64,000 nt of DNA from Caprella mutica (GCA_947561585.1 CANNZV010001636.1:234136-298135); one strand, 5' to 3'. Counted from the first letter of the stretch, positions 11,598 through 22,730 are shown. The notes: generated by a model from the sequence alone, not told the origin. Numbers and translations: made by a program.

Positions 11598-12114
11598 CAC
11601 AGTACAGAGAAGATATAGTATCCCAGAGCTATAGGGGGGATTTAACGCGTGTCCCGGTAGGCTGTGACGTCACATGTCAACAATGGTGCGTACGTTTGTA
11701 CGTACAGTACAAACACAAAAGATGGCTGCAACACACCAAACTTTTGTCAAATAACGTTTTCGGTGATATTTTTTTTAATTCCGCATTGCCGCATGCTATT
11801 ATCCAATCTTTATAGTCATAGGTACGGACGAAAATTAAAAAATGACTGTTGATGAAATTGCTAGGTACTGGTCTTTTTACACTCAAAATAGTAACAAATT
11901 TTTAGTCTTGAAGAAGACGATTTATTCAAGATAATTAGATCTTTAGTCAGATCGGTCGCGTTGGCCACCATCTTAATTCTTTAATCCACGTGACCCACAG
12001 CAACTCTGTTAACTATGACGTGACCTCTTGTTTACATACATGACGTCACAGCCTACCCAGAATAAATTTGAATAATACATGGAACTGGGGTACTATACTA
12101 TTCTGTTTACTATG
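11598..12114. mobile_element. hAT-like MITE with nested 17-bp inverted repeat
   Basis: A 517-bp insertion absent from unit 2, flanked by GTTGTAT on both sides (11,591-11,597 and 12,115-12,121). It has imperfect ends of about 30 bp: left CACAGTACAGAGAAGATATA, right complement CATAGTAAACAGAATAGTAT. The 7-8-bp target duplication suggests hAT. Inside, a perfect 17-bp inverted pair (11,656-11,672 and 12,041-12,057) contains TGACGTCA. It lies between the copy B stop codon and the AATAAA at 12,152, so it would fall in the 3' UTR. Confidence 0.8.
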
Positions 12115-12151
12115 GTTGTATCTTCAGTTTGAAAATGGTAGTGACGATGAA

Positions 12152-12157
12152 AATAAA
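12152..12157 (+). promoter_or_regulatory. Candidate polyadenylation signal of copy B
   Basis: AATAAA in a stretch (GACGATGAAAATAAAATACG) that is identical downstream of copy C. It is the first strong conserved signal after the stop. In copy B it is pushed about 740 nt downstream of the stop by the MITE insertion. Confidence 0.4.
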
Positions 12158-12264
12158 ATACGTTTGAGGTTAAATTATAGTCATTTCATCATAATCAGAG
12201 TGAGTTATAAACACCTTAAAGGTCTTTTTACCTTGACTCATTTTGAATAAAGTGAGATTATCTA

Positions 12265-12478
12265 GGTTTAAGTTTCGAGTTATCGGATGTCTCCACATTT
12301 TCTACCTTATAAGAAAAATTATTTAATTATTACAGCAAAAAACCGTATTTACCATTTGATTTAATTTGTATCCATGATACCTGCATGTATCATGTATACC
12401 AATTAATGTAAAAGTTAATAAACAATTATTTCTTATTTGTCAAAAATGTTGAATAATCAACTAAATCGAAACTTACCC
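12265..12478. mobile_element. TA-type MITE, copy 2
   Basis: Ends GGTTTAAGTTTCGAGTTATC and, complemented, GGGTAAGTTTCGATTTAG, with TA on both flanks. The inner part holds ATCCATGATACCTGCATGTA, one half of the family's central palindrome. The equivalent copy is at 20,814 in unit 2. Confidence 0.85.
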
Positions 12479-12535
12479 TAGTAAACTGGCGGTAGACAAA
12501 GTTTTGAGGTTAAGTAAATAGGACAACCTGAATTA

Positions 12536-14838
12536 GGGCCCCCGCACACGAGCGTTCTTTGCCGTCCGGCGATTGACGCATGACCCTAAAATAGCATTAA
12601 CTCTCGGGTATGTGGGCACACGAGCGTTCTGTGCCATCCGGCAGAGAGACGGACAATTCTGAAAGCAGGGTAATGCGTTCCCTTGACGGCTGGTGACTGC
12701 CGCATTACCAGTCAATTCTATATAATCTACGTGTGGGTGCGCACACGGACGGTTTGTTGCCGCATCTTTCTATGGTAATTGTAATTAAATAGTAGAGATA
12801 GGAACATTTTTATTGAACATAAAAGAAAGAAATTTTTGTCCCTACATTTTAACAGTCTGTGAGTTATTTCTGTGATGAATGTATAAGATTTATCCGCGAA
12901 TTCTTTTTTGTTCAATGGTATAAACTAATTTCTTTACCCATAGTCGGTTATATAACTTGAAATACCTTATCTTAGATTTGAAGCCGGCTTTTGAAGCCAT
13001 CGAAACTGTTAAATTATTCAGTTTCCATGTGTCCTAGCTAGATCTCATTCATCATATCATTATTATAGTTTAATAGATTTCACTAGTTTAAGCCTATTTA
13101 TGTTACCCACCTTCTGTTCTAACATTTAGTTTGAACTATAGCAATTTCAATATTATTATTCTTTTCTCTTTTTTTGTTCATTGTTAATATCACCTATGAA
13201 ATAAGTCGTCGACCAATTTACTTTCATCTGTCCCTCTATTGCCTGGAGAGCCACTTTCCTATTTGACTATCTCTTCAGAGTCCCTTGTATTTAACTTCCT
13301 CTATCGCTTTTTCTGACTATTTCTATCTATCGCTTTCTGACTATTTCTATCTATCGCTTTCTGACTATTTCTATCTATCGCTTTCTGACTATTTCTATCT
13401 ATCGCTTTCTGACTATTTCTATCTATCGCTTTCTGACTATTTCTATCTATCGCTTTCTGACTATTTCTATCTATCGCTTTCTGACTATTTCTATCTATCG
13501 CTTTCTGACTATTTCTATCTATCGCTTTCTGACTATTTCTATCTATCGCTTTCTGACTATTTCTATCTATCGCTTTCTGACTATTTCTATCTATCGCTTT
13601 CTGACTATTTCTATCTATCGCTTTCTGACTATTTCTATCTATCGCTTTCTGACTATTTCTATCTATCGCTTTCTGACTATTTCTATCTATCGCTTTCTGA
13701 CTATTTCTATCTATCGCTTTCTGACTATTTCTATCTATCGCTTTCTGACTATTTCTATCTATCGCTTTCTGACTATTTCTATCTATCGCTTTCTGACTAT
13801 TTCTATCTATCGCTTTCTGACTATTTCTATCTATCGCTTTCTGACTATTTCTATCTATCGCTTTCTGACTATTTCTATCTATCGCTTTCTGACTATTTCT
13901 ATCTATCGCTTTCTGACTATTTCTATCTATCGCTTTCTGACTATTTCTATCTATCGCTTTCTGACTATTTCTATCTATCGCTTTCTGACTATTTATATCT
14001 ATCGCTTTCTGACTATTTCTATCTATCGCTTTCTGACTATTTCTATCTATCGCTTTCTGACTATTTATATCTATCGCTTTCTGACTGTATTGCTACTATG
14101 TCACAGTTCCTTGTATTACTCCTAAATCTATGTCCTAAATAGTTCTTTCGTTCATAATTAAAACTTCATAGACCCTATTTCCGTTACAGTGTACTTTAGT
14201 TATTTTCGTTGATTTTATTCTATTATTTACTCGGATGTTCATTCTGTCTTATTTGTTCGCAGTCATTACTATCTACTTATTTTAACAATTACATAAAGCA
14301 CTTCATGCACGTACCTTAATTCGTTCTAGAAGTACTAAGCCCAAATACCTAAAGTAAGTTTGTCTGAAACCCTTCATTTCATATAGTTTTAAAATTGGTC
14401 CTATACCTAAATGTTTTAAATATTAATTTCATATTACCTAGATAAATATTTGTGTTTTTTGTCTGTCCGTGCAGATCACTATAATAAAGACTCAGTCACA
14501 CGCATTGTGTTCCACTCGACAGTTAGTTTCGAGACAATTACAGAGAAATAATAAAACGAGTTAAGGTATTTCTTCATCGATCAAGCCCTTATGAAGTTTA
14601 TATAAACTTTTTTAATGAATATGTACAGATAGGTATTGATAACCGATATAGTATATACGTACCAATAACAATTACTTTACAATTTTGATCCGTTTAGGTA
14701 TAGTGTGACTGGTACATGGTATATGTCACTCACTCTCTATGCATCTGGGTTAATTTTCCTTCGCGGCACACGCTCGTGTGCCCTGGCCATGCGGCTGCGT
14801 TCATTTGACGTTGCGGCGATTGAACGCTCGTGTTCCCT
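12536..14838. mobile_element. 2.3-kb TTA-flanked non-autonomous transposon carrying a minisatellite
   Basis: Unit 2 has an empty site (CTAATTAAGGGG, about 21,092-21,103). Unit 1 interrupts it with a 2.3-kb segment flanked by TTA. Left end GGGCCCCCGCACACGAGCG, right complement AGGGAACACGAGCG, with further sub-terminal copies of CACACGAGCG and GGCACACGAGCG in both orientations near each end. The TTA duplication suits PIF/Harbinger. A degenerate TTAA (piggyBac) is the alternative. No transposase is recognisable. The interior holds the 24-bp array at 13,309-14,087. Confidence 0.7.
13309..14087 (+). repeat. 24-bp minisatellite, about 32 units
   Basis: Near-perfect tandem copies of a unit starting TCTGACTATTTCTATCTATC and ending GCTT. 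Only a few units differ (TTATAT for TTCTAT at about 13,994 and 14,066). Because 24 is a multiple of three, a frame stays open through the whole array (13,285-14,142, repeating SDYFYLSL). There is no signal for a real gene around it, so I treat the frame as a by-product. The homogeneity implies recent expansion. Confidence 0.95.
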
Positions 14839-15047
14839 TTAAGGGGAACTTATATATCAATAAAAAATAAAAAAAATCACATTATCATATTTTTGCATAA
14901 ATGAGTTAATTTTCAGCATTTTTCTTCAAGTTGATACGTTTGACAATAATAAAAATCTAAACATTCCCCTTATCTTAGAGCGAATGAAAAAGTGTTATTT
15001 TTTATAGAACTTAACTTCATTTAAAGTATCAATTCTATAATATAAAA

Positions 15048-15280
15048 CACTAAAACTCCTGAGTTATGAAATTGTGAGTTATGAAGCACTCGAGTAATGA
15101 AGGACCTGAGTTATGAAGTATTTTCTATGTTTAAATTATAGAAAACGATATACCTCAGAAATTTGGTCCCTCATAGTTTTCTCCGTGATTTCAATCATAG
15201 AAAACTATCAGTGTCCCTGAGTTATGAAGTGGCTCTGAGTTATGAAGAAACCAATAGTTCATAACTCAGGAGTTTCACTG
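15048..15280. mobile_element. Pogo-like MITE with GAGTTATGAA repeats, copy 1
   Basis: Right end complement CAGTGAAACTCCTGAGTTAT beside TA. The left end is decayed (CACTAAAACTCCTGAG). Several GAGTTATGAAG words repeat inside, along with an internal hairpin (ATAGAAAAC / GTTTTCTA). The equivalent copy at 21,490 has both ends. Confidence 0.75.
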
Positions 15281-15573
15281 TATTACACAACCTCTAATTA
15301 TTTACAAATTAGGTGAACTAAAATTCTGTTCTTTTAAATGTTATAATCTATTACTTTGCATTTAGTTGATTTAATTCATTATTTGGGAGGTAATTTTTGA
15401 GTGGGGCTTTAGAATTAATTTAATAGACGTGGAATTTATAGACGTGTGATTTAATATAAATGAAAATTATTAACTCTTAACTTAATTAATTATATAAAAA
15501 TAAATCAATGTTAAATTAAATAATAGCATTTTTTTAGGTACGTATCCTAATTTAAAATATTATCATATCTATT

Positions 15574-15705
15574 GGGTAAGTTCCGAGTTATCGGACGGTT
15601 CCACATTTTCGATCTTTCATGAAAATGTTTAAATAACAATAATTTTATATTTTTTTTTTATATGGTCGATAAATGTGGAACTGTCCGATAATTCGAAACT
15701 TACCC
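15574..15705. mobile_element. TA-type MITE, copy 3
   Basis: Ends GGGTAAGTTCCGAGTTATCG and, complemented, GGGTAAGTTTCGAATTATCG. Nearly identical to copy 1 at 7193, as expected if they were duplicated together. Confidence 0.88.
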
Positions 15706-16249
15706 TACCTAACAATAATCCATTTCACAGTATATGATTATCTATATGCACTTAATTGATAATTATGATTATTATTGGTATCTGATAATTGTTGCTATGC
15801 CCCGATTATTGAGTTATAGGGGAAAGGTAATTAATATTTATATAAATAGAATTAATTAAATGAGTGATATATATAAAGTATAATGAAATACATATGATGT
15901 AACCTATAATTTAGTTAGTTATAAAGTCTATGAAAAATGGTTCAAACATTTATAAATAGTATTTAAAATCACGCTAAATCATTTTAGTAATTGTAACAGT
16001 GAATATTATTTTCAAGAAGTTTGTAGCTTTTTAAAATAAAGGAAAATTCAGAAATAAACTAAAAAATTCATAACTTTTAAAATTGAATGTTACGATTTCT
16101 TCAAGGAATAAATTTCAATAAAGGTAAAATCTAAGTTATCGGATTCCCTCACGTTTTTGATTATGTAAACAAATAAAATATACACTTAAAAAATAATATT
16201 CAACTTTTATTTTTAGAACCAAAATCAAATAATATTTTCAGCATTTTTC

Positions 16250-16906
16250 TTTGGAAATTTATCCTCCTACTTTTGAGTGAAATGCATACATATTAAAAGG
16301 AGAACTGAATACCGTGTATTGCTTACCTTCTTCAATTAGAGGAATTTGATAGTACCCTTTAACTAGGTACAATTTGGTTAAGCATTTACTGCTGTATACT
16401 CCATAGATATGTAGCATCGTTCAAATTAGGCACTTGGAATTTTCCTGAGTTTACCATTGATTAAAGCAGCATTGACTAGATACACAGGCATTTATTCTCT
16501 TGCTATTAACCATGAATCATCATCTCTATTACACAATGTCCCATTAGCCTTAGCAATTACAAATTTATAATTTTCAAGAAAAGGTGTTCCAAGTACTGTA
16601 TATCTTAATTAATTGAGTGTATATTGAGGTTACTCCAAATTGCGCACTTTTCATTTCTTTGTTGAGCATTCGTTGTATCCGCAAGTTTGTAGCACAGTAC
16701 ACTTCATGATTGTTTAATGGCCTGGCAGAGGGGTTTGGAAAATTTAATAAGGGTGTGCAACTCGGCAAACTGCTCGGAGCATAAGCTTTGCACTTTAAAA
16801 TATATAGTACTACTTGCACAATCATTAATTTTAACGGATTCAATGAAATGTAAATGTTATAATTAATTTTGGTATCACATCTATTGCTTTGACTTCTCAC
16901 CTTCAC
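16250..16906 (-). pseudogene. Ty3/gypsy-like relic, unit 2 copy
   Basis: The minus strand of about 16,310-16,390 reads LTKLYLVKGYYQIPLIEE, the same gypsy-group reverse transcriptase block as at 7890 and closer to the usual KGYxQIP form. The usual Asp after KL is Tyr here. Next to it (16,574-16,906) is a 110-codon open frame ending in sequence alignable with 8100-8350. Its NPSARPLNNHEV stretch recurs at 60,050. Frame breaks separate the pieces, so no functional protein is expected. Confidence 0.55.
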
Positions 16907-16981
16907 TCATTAATAGTCGCTTCTCATCACACTGCACATAAACCAAATGTAATACAGCTGATTTAACACTGAAGGGATGTA

Positions 16982-17205
16982 CACACGTAGGGATTTTAAA
17001 GTCTTTCCACCAGACATTTTGCTAAGCCCCTCCTACTTTTTCCACGAGAATATAAGAAAAAACGATATAATATGATACCTGCAGGTATCATGGATAGCAA
17101 CTAAAATTAATAATTATTATATCGTTTTTTCTTATATTCTTATGGAAAAAATAGGAGGGGCTTAGCAAAATGTCTGGTGGAAAGACTTTAAAATCCCTAC
17201 GTGTG
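16982..17205. mobile_element. Palindromic MITE with arms of about 90 bp
   Basis: Almost perfect inverted arms: left CACACGTAGGGATTTTAAAG onward, right the complement, ending CCCTACGTGTG. The centre holds ATGATACCTGCAGGTATCAT, the same palindrome found in several TA-type MITEs. The insert is not in unit 1. It would fold into a long hairpin as single strand. The exact target duplication is not clear. Confidence 0.85.
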
Positions 17206-18809
17206 GGTGGCTCTTAAGGCGTGGTTAAAAATCTTACTCTAGATCTCATTTAGTAAAAAGAAAGGGAGTGTTTACTCAATCGTCGTCATAGACAGTATAA
17301 CTACTTTTGTCCCGTAACAATGGGCACGAACTGTTAGAACTGTCGAGATTGTTGGTATTTGAAACTGTCATGATTAATATTACCTGGTAGTTTTAGAAAC
17401 TATAGAGTTTTTAGAAACTGTTGAGATTGTTAACTGGTGAAGTAGAAACGTTTGCAATTGATAATTTTGTATTATTATAAGATAAAATATTTCGCATCAT
17501 TAACCCTAGTAAACTAGTCCCCAAAAGTTGCTCACTGAACCAGCTTTCACTAAAACTCTTATAAAATCTTAACGGATTGACTCTTTAATTTTTGTTCTTC
17601 ATAAAAAAACATTCATTTGATATTTACACATTCATTCGTAAACGCCAAAGGATAATTTCCCATTAAAAAAAATTAACAAGAAAATATAAGAAAGAAAGAA
17701 ATATTCCTTAATTAATATTGTATGGACCTTGCTTGCCGCTCTGTACGGAGCTTGGCGAGGTGCAAATTCTCGCACATCTATTATCAAGCCGCTAAGGGTT
17801 ACAGTATATTTATTATAGTGAGACATTCACCCTTATGTACTCAACACTTTTGTGTATATTATGACTGGAGAGATCAGGATCTGATACATACTCCTAATAT
17901 ATTTGAATAAATACTCATAATATAAGTAGCTTGCTATTATTTATCACCTTCTTTTTTGTCAAGACCACTATTACCTAGTTTTATCAAGTGTGAAGAAAAG
18001 AAAAATGTATTAATGTTATGACTCCCTCTTTATTATTTATTTTATACATAATAAATTATTATTAAAATTATTATATATGAAAAAAAATATTTAATGTGTT
18101 TTAATTGTAATAAATATCACCCAAGGGTATTTTAAGGACCCAAAAAAAAAACAAGTGTAGTTTATGGACCTCAGATTGAGCTGGGGACCTTAAAGTATAC
18201 TTGATCCTTTTGTCAAAGCGTATGTAATTATATGCAAAAGTAAAAGTCATGAATGATAGATTCTAAATCTGTTTAAAATTTTAAAAAAAATCATGAGGAT
18301 TGGTGCTCCCGTGCCAGGTATCAGGTTACCATGGTCAAGTCAATTATGATTAAATATTCAAATCCAAATATTACTAAATCATAAATATATTCATTCCACA
18401 AATTGAACTTAACACTTCTATATGCGTTTATTAACATTTTAATTCACAGTAATTATATTTAATAATACATTTACACAATCATTGAACACATGCAACGATT
18501 TCGTCGATTTTGAATCATTTTCATTGGGTTAGGCTGACAGGAAAGGTTAAACATTTTGCTACGCTGGAAAAAAATCCGTCCTGAACAGAATTTAACATAC
18601 AGTTTACCTTCTATCTGCATCAAACTATATCTTTGATATTTCATGTGTTTCATGAACTTGAAACTGTTTCACTGCGATGCACTGTAGTTTCTCAGCATTC
18701 GACTGAAAATATTATTCTCATTTCGACAGTATCATATGAGATTTTTAATTCACATTTACAGAAAATCAATAATTTAGTGACAATGGTTCATAACAGCGAT
18801 ATTACGTTG
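17206..18809. other. Intergenic part of unit 2 and 5' flank of copy C
   Basis: No gene seen. The stretches 17,720-17,800 and 18,220-18,809 align with 8770-8835 and 9300-9836 of unit 1. The sequence just upstream of the copy C start is as well conserved as its exons, which may mark a promoter or an unrecognised 5' exon. Confidence 0.45.
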
Positions 18810-20486
18810 ATGATAATATTTTCATTATACCATTTATATAACGTGACTTCGGGCTACATCCTCCATGCGACAGATTCTGGTCCACCGTTGATTGTGCGGG
18901 TTGGAGTTGGACCTAGGAATGGAACCGTGTTCAGAACCAAGAATGGAGCAACATCAATGGTCCAAAAAATATCTTCGGAATCTTTCTGTAAGTGAAATAT
19001 TACATAAACAACAAATTTTAACATTGAGATTGAATGAGATTCTTTTGGAGAAAATTATAAGTAATTTGAAGATCGCGCGTCAACTGTTGTCCATTACGGT
19101 AAATATTGATCTAATTTTATCGTAAAATATCATAATTTCAGACTCTGACGAAAGGTGGAATTGTTTTAAATTTATTTTAAATTACAATTGAATTTTAGAG
19201 TGAATAGATGATCTTTTTATCATCCATTAAATTCTCCGATCAAATAACGATTAGGTAATATAATTTCCAATGTTCATAGAAGATTCCCTCATAATCTTCA
19301 TTGGCTACATCTTCAAATCTATTAATTTTTTTATCACAACTTTAAAGGTGAATGCAGAACTGCCTGTGAAATTCACCCAGAATGCGTGGCCTTCGTCTAC
19401 CAATATAAGTTGCAGGAGTGCCAACTCTTCCATGATAACCTGATTGAAGATGACATAGAGAGAAGAGAGGGCTTCATCTACAGCCATCATCCTGTTAATG
19501 GTGAATATCTCCTAATTAATACTTCACTGCGCAGATATTAACAACAATAATACGTGTTTGAATGGGATTGAACCCCTTCAAAAATAGCTAAAAATAAAAA
19601 AATAAAAACATTTTGAATAAATTAAACACACATACATATGTAAATAATACGCTGAGTAAATATTATACATACTTGGGGGGAAAATTTGAGGGGTAGCGTA
19701 TTTGGGGGAAAGCCAATCACTCTTGCACTCCTGGCTCTTATAAAAAATCAGTGCTGCTCTGGCTTTTGTACGGAGAGAATGTGTCGTTTTTTTAAGTGAA
19801 CCTTCCTTTTTGAGAGGGACGACCTGATGGTAAGGCTGTTTCAAAGGCTGTTACAGTCTACTGAACTATTATAAAAAGCTTTTAATAAATAATATTTTTA
19901 TTTTAATTTGAAGACTATATTTCCGAGACCCTCCACATTGGCTCTGATGGTTTGTACTACTACTACAAGGATGATCATGCAAGATCCTATAGTGCTGGGA
20001 AAAGTTTCTGCAAGGAACCAGGTTTCGACTTTCCAGTTGTCATCACAAGGAGACAGTTTGATGCGGTGAAGAAATTGAATGCTAAAATTGGTGAGAATTA
20101 TTTTTTGGGGATAGCGCGTAAGTTCTAACTTTGCACATTATAGCCTCTTTAAATCGGCTACGTTTTTTGTGGAAACCCTGTAGGTAAAATTTAAAAGTGG
20201 ATAACATGTTCCAATAAACACCATTTATGATCAGGTGCCTCATTCATATTTTTCAGGAACTTTCTTTCTGGGTTTGACGGGGTATACTGACGAGATGGCA
20301 GTTTGGGCCAATGGCATGCCCCTTGACGTCACTACTGCCAACACAGGAGAGATTATAGACAGAAAGTTAAATGGATACTCAGTTTTGTACCAATTTAAGC
20401 AAGGAACCTTCCAAGATGTAGAGGTGTATAAAGTTCGGGATATCCTCTGTCAGGCAAACCTGGATAGGATTCCTTGGAATGAATGA
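18810..20486 (+). CDS. Secreted PAN/C-type-lectin-like protein, copy C
   Basis: Four-exon model: 18,810-18,987, 19,348-19,500, 19,914-20,090, 20,257-20,486, giving 738 nt and 245 residues. Exons 2, 3 and 4 are exactly as long as in copy B (153, 177, 230 nt), with the same phases and splice sites (TCT|GTAAGT, AATG|GTGAAT, ATTG|GTGAG, TTTCAG|GA). The leader is MIIFSLYHLYNVTSG. An in-frame ATG nine codons upstream (18,783) is an alternative start. The PAN-like module has C-E-C, TAC, PEC and QEC. The lectin-like half has KSFC, PVVITRRQFDAV, FLGLTGYTDEMAVWANGMP and LCQANL. It lacks the calcium-site EPN/QPD motif and the second disulfide pair of classical lectin domains. Differences from copy B are dispersed substitutions with no stops or indels, so both copies look maintained. 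The function beyond secretion and possible ligand recognition is unknown. Confidence 0.85.
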
Positions 20487-20700
20487 ATATCCTGCTGAAC
20501 ATTCTGTGTGGAATTAACATTTCTGAGTATCAGGTGATTTTATTCAAGGTAAATCAGGCTAAAAGAACTTTAATTTATAGGAATCTATAGCTCTCTTTTA
20601 TTGAATTGTTACCTTTTGACTTGACAACTCTATTAGTAATGAGTACTGACTAATGACATTGAGTTGTATCTTCAGTTTGAAATGAAACGATGACGATGAA

Positions 20701-20706
20701 AATAAA
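20701..20706 (+). promoter_or_regulatory. Candidate polyadenylation signal of copy C
   Basis: AATAAA 215 nt after the copy C stop, in a context conserved with copy B (GACGATGAAAATAAAATACG). Confidence 0.4.
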
Positions 20707-20813
20707 ATACGTTTGAGGTTAAATAATAGTCATTTCATCTTAGTCAGAGTGAGTTATAAACACCTTAAAGGTCTTTTTACCTTGACTTATTTTGAATAAA
20801 GTGAGATTATCTA

Positions 20814-21039
20814 GGTTTAAGTTTCGAGTTATCGGATGTCTCCCCATTTTCTACCTTATAAGAAAAATTATATAATTATTACAGCAAAAAACTGTATTTA
20901 CCATTAGTTTTAATTTGTATCCATGATACCTGCATGTATCATGGATACCAATAAAAGTAAAAGTAAATAAACCATTATTATATATTTATTTCTTATTAGA
21001 TCAAAAATGTTGAATAAGCAACTAAATCGAAACTTACCC
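20814..21039. mobile_element. TA-type MITE, copy 4
   Basis: Ends GGTTTAAGTTTCGAGTTATC and, complemented, GGGTAAGTTTCGATTTAG, with TA flanks. The inner palindrome CCATGATACCTGCATGTATC continues into ATGGATACC. Equivalent to copy 2. Confidence 0.85.
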
Positions 21040-21489
21040 TAGTAAACTGGCGGTAGACAAAGTTTTAAGTTATAAGTTAATATGACAATCTAATTAAGGG
21101 GAGCGTATAGCAAAAAACAAATCGAAAAATTTCACATCATCATATTGTTGAATAAATCAGTTAACTTTCAGCTATTTTCTTCAAGTCTAAAACTAAAATA
21201 AAAAAATTGTCCAAGTATTTTTGATTTTTGGTAATTTTTGTATAGTTCTGATATCAAAAAAAAAATCCAAAAGTGTTTGAATCGTTCACTTTAATTCTAT
21301 CTGCAATTTGAGTTCTATATTATTTTTCACGATCAACAGTTTCTTAGAATTCAATTACCATATTAAAATTTTAGATACGTTGTACAATAAATAAAATCTA
21401 TACGTTCCTCTTAACTTAGAGCTGATGAAAAAGTGTTATTTTCTATAAAACTTAAATTCATTTAAAGTATCAATTCTATAATATAAATA

Positions 21490-21767
21490 CAGTAAAACTC
21501 CTGAGTTATGAAATTGTGAGTTATGAAGTACTCGAGTAGTGAAATGCACCTGAGTTATGAAATGCACCTGAGTTATGAAATGCACCTGAGTTATGAAATA
21601 GTTTCTATGTTTAAATTATAGAAAACAATATACCTCAGAAATTTGGTCCCTCAAAAACCATAGTTTTCTCCGTGATTTTAATCATAGAAAACTATCAGTG
21701 TCCCTGAGTTATGAAGTGGCTCTGAGTTATGAAGAAACCAATAGTTCATAACTCAAGAGTTTCACTG
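21490..21767. mobile_element. Pogo-like MITE with GAGTTATGAA repeats, copy 2
   Basis: Left end CAGTAAAACTCCTGAGTTAT, right complement CAGTGAAACTCTTGAGTTAT, with TA on both sides (21,488-21,489 and 21,768-21,769). It contains three tandem copies of an 18-bp word (CACCTGAGTTATGAAATG) not expanded in copy 1. The ends resemble pogo/Tigger termini. No coding capacity. Confidence 0.8.
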
Positions 21768-21890
21768 TATTAAACAACCTCCAATTATTTACAAATTAGG
21801 TGAACTGATTTTTTTTTTTTGAGTTATAATCGATATCTTTGCATTTAGTTGATTTAATTCATTATTTGGGAGGTAATTTTTGAGTGGGGA

Positions 21891-22560
21891 TTTAGTATTA
21901 ATTTTATAGACGTGTAATTTGTAGACGTGTGATTTAATATAAATGAAAATTATTAACTCTTAACTTAATTAATTATATAAAAATAAATCAATGTTAAATG
22001 AAATAATAGCAATTTTTTAGGTACGTATCCTAATTTAAAATATTATCATATCTATTGGGTAAGTTCCGAGTTATCGGACGGTTCCACATTTTCGATCTTT
22101 CATGAAAATTTTTAAATAACAATAATTTTATATTTTTTTTTATATGGTCGATAAATGTGGAACTGTCCGATAATTCGAAACTTACCCTACCTAACAATAA
22201 TCCATTTCACAGTATATGATTATCTATATGCACTTAATTGATAATTATGATTATTATTGGTATCTGATAATTGCTGCTATGCCCCGATTATTGAGTTATA
22301 GGGGAAAGGTAATTAATATTTATATATATAATTAATTAAATGAGTGATATATATAAAATATAATGAAATACATATAACCTTCTATTTTGCTAATTATAAA
22401 ATAAATAGTTTAACTATTTATATATATTATTTTAAATCACTTCAAATCATATAAATAATTTGTATAATGAATAATATTTACGAAATGTTTGTAGCTTTTT
22501 AAAATGTATAAACAATCAATCTCATATTTTAAAATTAATGTTCCATTGATTTAATTAATT
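21891..22560. repeat. Segmental duplication unit 3, left end only
   Basis: Repeats the left edge of units 1 and 2 (TAGACGTGTGATTTAATATA, the TA-MITE, then GTTTGTAGCTTTTTAAAAT near 22,487) and then diverges. No gene copy follows, so the third unit is truncated. Confidence 0.75.
22057..22187. mobile_element. TA-type MITE, copy 5
   Basis: Ends GGGTAAGTTCCGAGTTATCG and, complemented, GGGTAAGTTTCGAATTATCG. Third duplicate of copies 1 and 3. Confidence 0.88.
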
Positions 22561-22572
22561 AATTTTCAATAA

Positions 22573-22730
22573 GGGTAAGTTCCGAGTTATTGGACAGTTC
22601 CACGTTTACGGTCATGTAAGAAAATATATAATATATATACATATATAATAATTAATATTTAAGTTTCATTCAATTTATTTTTCTTACATGATCGAAAATG
22701 TAAAGCCGTACGATAACTCGAAACTTACCC
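22573..22730. mobile_element. TA-type MITE, copy 6
   Basis: Ends GGGTAAGTTCCGAGTTATTG and, complemented, GGGTAAGTTTCGAGTTATCG, with long AT-rich arms. Solo ends occupy the equivalent places at about 7745 and 16,130. Confidence 0.85.

Larger units (their letters stand above)
7036..15415. repeat. Segmental duplication unit 1 (contains gene copy B)
   Basis: From about 7036 the sequence matches, in the same order and orientation, the stretch starting near 15,420. Shared features are a TA-MITE (7193/15,574), a degenerate gypsy fragment, the four-exon gene, a second TA-MITE (12,265/20,814) and a pogo-like MITE (15,048/21,490). Unit 1 is longer because it carries three insertions missing from unit 2 (8837-9154, 11,598-12,114, 12,536-14,838). 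Boundaries are approximate because they were found by eye. Confidence 0.8.
15416..21890. repeat. Segmental duplication unit 2 (contains gene copy C)
   Basis: Same order of components as unit 1: TA-MITE (15,574), gypsy relic (16,250-16,900), gene (18,810-20,486), TA-MITE (20,814), pogo-like MITE (21,490). It lacks the three unit 1 insertions and has its own palindromic insert near 16,982. Boundaries are approximate. Confidence 0.8.

Noticed and set aside
12533..12915. Two 60-62-codon minus-strand frames
   Set aside because: They lie inside the end of the 2.3-kb transposon-like insert and consist of its sub-terminal repeats.
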